DNA of 64,000 nt, from the NCBI RefSeq assembly GCF_001182745.1, contig NZ_LN868939.1, positions 1,364,001-1,428,000 of the forward strand, written 5' to 3'. The translations under genes were made by a program, and so were the position numbers. Origin of the DNA: Nocardia farcinica. Lineage in GTDB: Bacteria; Actinomycetota; Actinomycetes; Mycobacteriales; Mycobacteriaceae. Below the pieces are notes generated by a model. That model saw only the letters and a list, made by a program, of their open reading frames with translations, did no database searches and was not told where the DNA came from. Shown piece after piece: positions 58,813 through 64,000 of this stretch (position 1 is the first letter of the stretch; every line of letters starts with the position of its first letter).

Positions 58813-60488
58813 TACGGGGCGTAGCTGCCCGGCGGCAGATCGGGCATGAGATAGCGCCAGGGCGCCACACCGGGCTCCAGCGGCATGGGGACGACGATCA
58901 CCGACGGCAGGTCGCGATCGACCGCCGCGGCGACGGCCCGCTCCAGATCCTCGGGTGCGTCCACCCGGCAGCCGTGCGCCTCATAGGCCCGCGCGACCGC
59001 GACGAAATCCGGATTCCGCAGCTCCGAGCCGACGGCGCGGCCGTAGATGCGCTCCTGGTCCGCCTTGACGTTGCCGAAGGCGGCATTGTCGAACACCACG
59101 ACGGCGACCCCGAGCCGGTGCTGAACGGCGGTCGCGAGTTCCTGGATGCCGAACTGGAATCCGCCGTCGCCGGACACCGCGACCACCGCGCGATCCCGGT
59201 GCGCGGCCTTCACCCCGAGCGCGGTGGGGAAGCCGTAGCCGAGGTTGCCCTGATACCCGCAGGTGACGAACTGCCGCGGCGCGGACACCGGAAACGAGAA
59301 GTACGAGGCGAAGCCGATCTGGGAGACCTCCTCGACGAAGAAACCGTCGCGCGGCAGCGCGCGGCGGATCGCGGCCAGGTAGTCGCGATGGGGTTGCAGG
59401 TACGCATCGATCTCGGCGCGGATCGCGGCCTTCAGTTCGGTGAACTCGGTGGTGCGATCGGGGCGGTGGACACCGGCGGCTACCAGGGCGTCGAGCAGTG
59501 CCGCGGTCGCGGCGGCGGCGTCGGCGGTGATCGCGACGGTCGGTTGCAGGCGCGTGTGACCGGTCGGATCGATATCGATGTTGATGCTCGGCACCGCCGC
59601 GGGCTTCTTCGGCCAGCGGAACCAGAGGAGTTCGGCGCGGGTGCCGATGGTGAGCACGAGATCGCAGTCGAGCCAGCGGGCGAAGCCTTCGGCGCAGGTG
59701 AAGCCGAGCGGTGCGGCCTCGTCCACGATGCCCTTGCCGCTGCGATGGGCGACGACCGGCGCCTGCAACAGGGTGGCGAGCGCGTTGATCTCGGCGACCG
59801 CACCGCGAGCGCCACCACCCACCAGGATCATCGGGTGGCGTGCGGTGGCGATCAGCTCGGCCGCCGCGGCGACCGCGGACGGATCGACCGCGGGCTGCAC
59901 GATGTCGAGGGGGACGGCCGGGGCGACCGGCGCCGACTGGGTCAGCACGTTCCAGGGGGTCGCCACCACCGCCGGTCCGGGCCGCCCCTCACGGGCAGCG
60001 CGGATCGCCCGCGCCAGAACCTGTTTGGCCTCGGACGGATGCAGCACGTTGTCCGCGGACTTGACGAAGCTGCGCAGCGTCGTCAATTGGTCGGGCATCT
60101 CGTGCAGGTGCCCGAAGCCCTTGCCCATGAAGTCGGTGGGGATCTCCCCGGTGAGGCAGAGCACCGGCGAGTTGGTGCCGCGCGCGGTCAGCAGACCCGC
60201 CGCCGCGTTGAGAATGCCCGGCCCGGGCACCACGGAGCAGACGCCCAGCCGGCCGGTGGACTGGGCATATCCCATCGCCATGTACGCGCACGCCTGCTCG
60301 TGTCGTGCGCTGATCAACTCGATTCGATCGCCGGCCCGCCCGAGTGCTTCGAACAGTTCGTAGGTCTGCACCCCGGGGATGCCGAAGACGGTGTCCACGC
60401 CGTGGTCGAGCAGGCCGTCCACGAGGGCCGCACCCGCCGTTGCCGTCTCGACACCACTCACCTCGGTCACGGTGATCGTCTCGGTCAT
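58812..60488 (-). CDS. Thiamine-diphosphate-dependent enzyme, acetolactate synthase family
   Basis: A 558-residue protein with the three-domain layout of acetolactate synthase/benzoylformate decarboxylase-type enzymes. The N-terminal pyrimidine-binding domain has the catalytic Glu64 in ISARHEQACAYMA, the middle domain has an ILVGGGARGA segment, and the C-terminal domain has the diphosphate-binding GDGGFQFG followed by NAAFGN. It acts on 2-oxo acids, but decarboxylase, carboligase or oxidase activity cannot be told apart here. No small regulatory subunit gene (ilvN type) is adjacent, so a biosynthetic ilvB role is less likely. The ATG at 60488 has AGGAGG eight bases upstream. It stands alone on the minus strand with a 276-base upstream gap. 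Confidence 0.88.
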   Translation of the reverse strand: MTETITVTEVSGVETATAGAALVDGLLDHGVDTVFGIPGVQTYELFEALGRAGDRIELISARHEQACAYMAMGYAQSTGRLGVCSVVPGPGILNAAAGLLTARGTNSPVLCLTGEIPTDFMGKGFGHLHEMPDQLTTLRSFVKSADNVLHPSEAKQVLARAIRAAREGRPGPAVVATPWNVLTQSAPVAPAVPLDIVQPAVDPSAVAAAAELIATARHPMILVGGGARGAVAEINALATLLQAPVVAHRSGKGIVDEAAPLGFTCAEGFARWLDCDLVLTIGTRAELLWFRWPKKPAAVPSINIDIDPTGHTRLQPTVAITADAAAATAALLDALVAAGVHRPDRTTEFTELKAAIRAEIDAYLQPHRDYLAAIRRALPRDGFFVEEVSQIGFASYFSFPVSAPRQFVTCGYQGNLGYGFPTALGVKAAHRDRAVVAVSGDGGFQFGIQELATAVQHRLGVAVVVFDNAAFGNVKADQERIYGRAVGSELRNPDFVAVARAYEAHGCRVDAPEDLERAVAAAVDRDLPSVIVVPMPLEPGVAPWRYLMPDLPPGSYAP

Positions 60489-60764
60489 CCGCTTGCCTCC
60501 TGCTCGACGCGTCGCCCACTCCGGCTCCGCCCTGGTCGCTGAACGCGAGTGAGGAAACCGGAACGACGGCAGGTCTGCAACAAGGACAGATTTCGCTGTA
60601 ACAGCTGCGCATATAGGTCAGCAGATGCGCGATATTTCTATCCGATCTGTATAGGAACGCCGGAGGACTGCGGTGTCGACCGAATGCCGGTCGAACGTGC
60701 CGGCGCACTCGAAATCCGCCGGAGGCGACCGCAATTGGTGCTCGCACGCCGTAAACCGCGGCGG
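60489..60764 (-). other. 276-base intergenic region upstream of the thiamine-diphosphate enzyme
   Basis: No gene is supported. On the minus strand the region between about 60,590 and 60,660 is AT-richer, with promoter-like words such as CTATATG and TTACAG, and probably holds the promoter of the downstream enzyme. No clear operator or terminator for the SRPBCC gene was found. Confidence 0.45.
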
Positions 60765-61295
60765 CTAGACCTTCTTGGTGCTGCGGACTTCCTTGGCGCA
60801 GGTGTCCAGAGCCAGCCGGAAGCCGGCGGCGATGAGCGGGACCATCAGCAGGGTGAGCGGGCCCCGGGCGAACGGGCTGTCGACTTCGAACCGGGAGTAC
60901 CACCGGACGCGGGTGCCGCCGGGAACTTCGCGGAAGGCCATGTAGCCCTCGTCGTGCCGCAGCGGCGGTGCCGAGCGGGTGATGCGGTAGCGCATCAGCG
61001 TCGGACGCCGGTACTCGACGATCTCCTCGGTCATCCGCAGCAGCGGGGTGTTGACGATGCGGATGGCGCCCGCCCCGTGCCCGTGGGTGTCGCCGGGGCG
61101 GACGAGGGTGACGCGACGCACGGCGGGCACCCGCGGATAGTTCGTCGCGTCGGTCATCCAGTCGAACACCTCGTCGATCGGCGCGGCGATCGTGCGTTCC
61201 ATATCGACGATGCGCCCCGCCTGAGCCGGGTCAGCGGCCGCAGGCGGCAGCGGAGCGTCACCATGGCGGCCGCCCCGGGCAGGCGTATCGGGCAT
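60765..61295 (-). CDS. SRPBCC (START-like) family protein
   Basis: A 176-residue member of the SRPBCC/polyketide cyclase-like superfamily, which binds hydrophobic ligands in a deep pocket. The fold start is visible at MERTIAAPIDEVFDWMTD (from residue 32), followed by alternating strands such as GTRVRWYSRFEVDSP and a long C-terminal helix containing LALDTCAKEV. The first 25-30 residues are Pro/Ala-rich and may be partly non-native if translation begins later; GAGGCA precedes the ATG at 61295. It begins four bases after the stop of the DUF2236 gene, so the two are co-transcribed and may handle the same lipid or isoprenoid-like substrate. That shared role is inference. Confidence 0.82.
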   Translation of the reverse strand: MPDTPARGGRHGDAPLPPAAADPAQAGRIVDMERTIAAPIDEVFDWMTDATNYPRVPAVRRVTLVRPGDTHGHGAGAIRIVNTPLLRMTEEIVEYRRPTLMRYRITRSAPPLRHDEGYMAFREVPGGTRVRWYSRFEVDSPFARGPLTLLMVPLIAAGFRLALDTCAKEVRSTKKV

Positions 61296-61299
61296 TGCC

Positions 61300-62208
61300 T
61301 CAGACTAAGTTCTTGCCCCGCCTTTTGCGGCGTTTCAGATCGGCCATCAGCAGATGGCTGCCGCCGTGTCGGACGAAGCGCGGGATGAACCGGTTGACGA
61401 AGCCGACGAACAGGAACAGATGCTCGAATCGCCGCTGGTCGGCGGCGGTCCATTCCAACCCCATCTGTTCGCGGAAGTAGGGCGCGAGGAAGCCGGTGGT
61501 GAGGAACTTCAGCAGGTTGCGGAACGGTAGCCGCAGGGACCAGTGGATCATCCGCAGGTTCAGCAGATCGTCGATGTAGGCGCGCACGTGGTCGTCGAGC
61601 ACGGCCTGCTCGCACGCCTTGTTCCAGTAGGCGTCGAACTCGGCGCGGGTGGCCGGCCACATGTCCTCGGTGACCTGCAGCGTGGTGCCCAGCGTCGAGG
61701 ACGAGGCGTAGAAGGCCTCGGCCTGCTCGTCGCTCATCTTGCCCGACAGCAGCTGGTAGGTGTCCTCGAAGCCGATGTAGAGACAGGCCGCGACCCACAA
61801 CTGGAGGTGGCGGTCGAAGGCGTTGTACTTGACCTTCGCGCCGGGCTCGGAGCGCACGTGCCGGTGCACGGCGTCCACCGCCTCGCGGTAGGCCCGGCGT
61901 TCCTCGTCGGTGCCGAGGATGGCCACCGCGAGATAGGTGGTGGTGGTGCGGGCCCGCTTCCACGGGTGCTTCATCAGCGCGCCCGAGTCCACCTTGCTCT
62001 CGGCCACGCCGTAACCGACCCCGGGGTGCGACATCTGCATCGCGACATTGGCCGCGGCGCCCGCGAACGACCAGAAGTCCAGTGCGTCACGCAGTTTCAG
62101 GGGGCGCTTGGTGAACGGCCGGTGCGCGGTGGGGATGTGGATGCGCGTCTGCTCCGTGGTCAGGGGCGTGGATCCGTGCCGGTGATCCGGCGCAGCGACT
62201 GCGGTCAT
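61300..62208 (-). CDS. MpaB/DUF2236 family protein (putative haem oxygenase-like)
   Basis: A 302-residue member of the DUF2236 family, which includes the rubber-cleaving haem b enzyme Lcp and the mycophenolic-acid oxygenase MpaB. Family-typical segments are GVGYGVAESKVDSG, TTTTYLAVAILGTDEERRAY followed by HRHVR, and DRHLQLWVAACLYIGF with a His that could be the haem ligand. There is no signal peptide, so it is probably cytoplasmic or membrane-peripheral rather than secreted like Lcp. The ATG at 62208 has GGAGGAAGGA upstream. A minus-strand TAACAT (62,262-62,267) is a good -10 candidate. It is transcribed with the SRPBCC gene. Actual substrate is unknown. Confidence 0.87.
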   Translation of the reverse strand: MTAVAAPDHRHGSTPLTTEQTRIHIPTAHRPFTKRPLKLRDALDFWSFAGAAANVAMQMSHPGVGYGVAESKVDSGALMKHPWKRARTTTTYLAVAILGTDEERRAYREAVDAVHRHVRSEPGAKVKYNAFDRHLQLWVAACLYIGFEDTYQLLSGKMSDEQAEAFYASSSTLGTTLQVTEDMWPATRAEFDAYWNKACEQAVLDDHVRAYIDDLLNLRMIHWSLRLPFRNLLKFLTTGFLAPYFREQMGLEWTAADQRRFEHLFLFVGFVNRFIPRFVRHGGSHLLMADLKRRKRRGKNLV

Positions 62209-62555
62209 GAGCGTCCTTCCTCCGGACCGGCGCCGACGGTCGGCGTCGGCCCCTGGTCATTATGTTACCGCTGATTCTGCCAGGCAACAGGCCGTTGGTC
62301 CTCGAGTTCAGAACGAGAATAATCAATAACTTATCCCGTCCGGGCGCGGAACTCGGCCGATCGATCCGCGCTGGTCGGTCGGTGGCGTACCGGCCGCGAC
62401 GGATTTGTCCCCAGTGCTTCCGTAAACCGATGAATCGTGCGTAACATACCGGCGGATACCGGACCGGGTGCCACCGGTGCGGGCCCGGCGCCACCACGCC
62501 GGAGCCGCGCCACACCGGGCCGCGCGCGGTCGCCGGCAGAAAGGAAGCGACGTAC
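62209..62555. other. 347-base divergent intergenic region
   Basis: The region lies between the DUF2236 gene (minus) and the small membrane-protein genes (plus). An AT-rich patch at 62,258-62,335 probably contains promoters for one or both directions. No protein-coding or RNA gene is supported. Confidence 0.5.
62262..62267 (-). promoter_or_regulatory. -10 element candidate for the DUF2236 gene
   Basis: On the minus strand TAACAT fits TAnnnT and lies 53 bases before the ATG. A CTGTTG (62,285-62,290) is 17 bases upstream as a possible but weak -35. Confidence 0.4.
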
Positions 62556-62780
62556 ATGCTCAAGAGGCTGGATCGAATATTCAGCTACGAGATGAAGGTA
62601 TCCGAGTTCCTCGGCACCCTGATCATCCTCGGCATCCCCTACGGTCTGGTGGGGGTCGTCTGGACGTTGACGCACACCTCGCATCTGCGGGACATGCACG
62701 GGGTCGATGTGATCGTGTCGTTCCTCGGATCGATCGTGTTCTGGCCGGTGCTCACCTTCGCGAATGTGTGCATGACATGA
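62556..62780 (+). CDS. Small two-helix membrane protein
   Basis: A 74-residue protein of unknown function. Two hydrophobic segments, FLGTLIILGIPYGLVGVVW and IVSFLGSIVFWPVLTFANV, are separated by a short polar loop (THTSHLRDMHGVD), so a hairpin in the membrane with both ends on the same side is likely. GAAAGGAAG lies just upstream of the ATG at 62556. Its stop overlaps the start of the next gene in the sequence ATGA, which makes translational coupling likely and supports both as real genes. They precede the yrbE gene by about 310 bases on the same strand. Confidence 0.7.
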   Translation: MLKRLDRIFSYEMKVSEFLGTLIILGIPYGLVGVVWTLTHTSHLRDMHGVDVIVSFLGSIVFWPVLTFANVCMT

Positions 62781-62965
62781 TGGCGCTGGTCTGGCTCATC
62801 GACATCCTGGTCATCGGCGTGAAGATCCTGGGCGGGCGGATGAAGGTCAATCCGGTACTGCGCCTGGCGCTCTGGCTGGCCGTGCTCGGCACCGCGGCGG
62901 CGGGGGTGGCCGCGCTCGGTCTCGGCATGTTCGCCTTGCAGCAGTATCTGAGCAATCCAGCGTGA
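62777..62965 (+). CDS. Small two-helix membrane protein, overlapping the previous gene
   Basis: A 62-residue protein of unknown function with two hydrophobic segments: MALVWLIDILVIGVKILGG and LRLALWLAVLGTAAAGVAAL continuing to LGLGMF, linked by a basic stretch RMKVNP. It starts at ATG 62777, four bases inside the end of the upstream gene; a second ATG immediately follows and could be used instead. The pair may form a complex in the membrane. No family is recognised. Confidence 0.65.
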   Translation: MMALVWLIDILVIGVKILGGRMKVNPVLRLALWLAVLGTAAAGVAALGLGMFALQQYLSNPA

Positions 62966-63274
62966 ACCGGCGCGGGTCGGTGCGCGGCACAGTGTGAAAC
63001 GATGATGAACTTGAATCACTCGTTGGTTCCGGAGTCGCGTCCGGCATTCACCCACGATTTGGACGATATCCGCTGATCAGCGCCTCTTATGCGGTGTGAT
63101 CGGCGATGCCGCCGCATGGGGATCAACGCCAATGCAAGACAGAATATCTATTCACATAGAACTTGTGGTGCGCAGCCAGACTGTGTAACACTTCACACGC
63201 TCCGCGCCCTCGCCGGGGAGAGCCGCTATCGGCAGGCGAGCGAGCGAAGAACGCCCAGAAAGGACTCGGGCAGC
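62966..63274 (+). other. 309-base intergenic region before yrbEA
   Basis: Holds the likely promoter of the yrbE/mce operon and no supported gene. The stretch 63,130-63,195 is AT-richer than average. Confidence 0.5.
63163..63191 (+). promoter_or_regulatory. Promoter candidate for the yrbE/mce operon
   Basis: TTGTGG (63,163-63,168) and TAACAC (63,186-63,191) are separated by 17 bases. The start of the permease gene is 84 bases after the -10 candidate. Confidence 0.45.
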
Positions 63275-64000
63275 GTGACAATCACGGAAAGCCCTACGGC
63301 GCGAACCGATCTCGAACGCGCCGTCGACGATCTGAAGGGTCTGTGGCGACGCCACCCCCAGCAGTCGCTGGAGACCCTCGGTCGCCAGGTCACGCTCGGC
63401 CGGGACGCGGTGATCGAACTGTTCCGCGCGCTGGCCGCGCGGCGGTTCCCTTACCACGAGTTCATCCGGCAGTGCGCGTTCATGTCGAACGTCTCGGCGG
63501 CGCCGACGGTGTTCGTCGCCATTCCGATCGCGGTGGTGGTGTCCATCCAGGTCGGCGCGCTGGTCAACCAGGTCGGCGCGACGACGTTCATCGGCGCGGT
63601 CGCCGGCCTCGGCATCATCCGCCAGGGCGCGCCCCTGGTCACCTCGCTGATGATCGCCGGCGCGGTCGGTTCGGCCATCTGCGCCGATCTCGGCTCGCGC
63701 ACCATCCGTGAGGAGATCGACGCCATGATGGTGATGGGGGTGAACCCGGTGCGCAGGCTGGTCGCGCCGCGCCTGGTGGCGGCGGTGCTGGTGAGCATGC
63801 TGCTGTGCGGGTTCATCGTCTTCGTCGGCTTCGCGACGGCCTACATGTTCAACGTCTACGCCCAGTCCGGCACGCCCGGGTCGTTCATCGGCTCCTTCGC
63901 GTCCTTCGCGGTGGCGAGCGACCTGATCGTGGCGCTGGTCAAGGCGGCGATCTTCGGTGCGCTCACCGCGATCATCGCCTGCGACATCGGCCTGCACGCC
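63275..64000 (+). CDS. YrbE/MlaE-type permease, first gene of an mce operon (3' end outside window)
   Basis: The first 242 codons of a YrbEA permease, the membrane component of Mce lipid/steroid import systems. The frame is open from GTG 63275 to the window end, so the protein continues. An N-terminal extension (about 55 residues, beginning VTITESPTARTDLE) is followed by the MlaE domain: HEFIRQCAFMSNVSAAPT, GAVGSAICADLGSRTIREEI and EEIDAMMVMGVNPVRRLV, the last being the EExDAM coupling region that contacts the ATPase. AAAGGA (63,259-63,264) precedes the start. A partner yrbEB and mce genes are expected downstream. Which mce operon this is cannot be decided; no KstR box precedes it. Confidence 0.93.
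   Translation, partial: MTITESPTARTDLERAVDDLKGLWRRHPQQSLETLGRQVTLGRDAVIELFRALAARRFPYHEFIRQCAFMSNVSAAPTVFVAIPIAVVVSIQVGALVNQVGATTFIGAVAGLGIIRQGAPLVTSLMIAGAVGSAICADLGSRTIREEIDAMMVMGVNPVRRLVAPRLVAAVLVSMLLCGFIVFVGFATAYMFNVYAQSGTPGSFIGSFASFAVASDLIVALVKAAIFGALTAIIACDIGLHA

Noticed and set aside
63150..63200. KstR box before yrbEA (as in mce4)
   Set aside because: Two candidates fit only six of eight fixed positions, so I do not call a site.
63152..63997. Minus-strand frame of 281 codons at the window end
   Set aside because: It is antisense to a clear YrbE permease with intact motifs and has a low-complexity Asp/Arg/His-rich translation.

Overview
The window is very GC-rich actinobacterial DNA. 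It carries an str-operon end (fusA-tuf), mycofactocin genes (mftF, mftG), a KshB-type steroid hydroxylase reductase, an MpaB/DUF2236 protein and the start of a YrbE/mce transport operon. That mix points to a mycolic-acid-containing actinobacterium, most probably Nocardia or a close relative. The genus is inferred from gene content only.

Layout. Positions 1-1,890 hold the 3' end of fusA, then tuf and a strong hairpin terminator. Positions 2,000-8,800 hold single genes and small units: an alpha/beta hydrolase, a TetR regulator with an SPW-repeat membrane protein, an FAD ferredoxin reductase, a glutamate-racemase-family protein, an AlkD-type DNA glycosylase, kshB and a second TetR regulator. Two operator-like sequences fit published steroid-catabolism consensuses: a KstR-type box before kshB and a KstR2-type box before the ferredoxin reductase. 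Positions 9,058-13,437 hold mftF, mftG and a GAF-domain regulator, without the mftA-E genes.

Positions 13,920-57,292 are one large nonribosomal peptide synthetase (NRPS) locus. Two giant synthetases of about 5,943 and 8,432 residues overlap by one base and are followed by an MbtH-like gene and a strong terminator. Together they encode 13 C-A-T modules and one terminal thioesterase. Module 6 is split between the proteins at the C-A junction, and both facing ends carry a similar fragment resembling the start of an A domain. Pocket residues read by eye give about five Ser or Ser-like positions, one Thr-like position and several unassigned ones. No epimerisation domain, tailoring gene, exporter or acyl-loading gene is visible nearby. 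The first C domain and the thioesterase resemble those of EntF, so the product is probably an N-acylated, Ser-rich 13-residue peptide, possibly cyclised as a lactone. The product is not known to me.

Positions 57,600-64,000 hold a secreted lytic transglycosylase, a thiamine-diphosphate enzyme, a SRPBCC/DUF2236 gene pair, two overlapping small membrane-protein genes, and the beginning of a yrbEA-type permease gene that runs off the window end.
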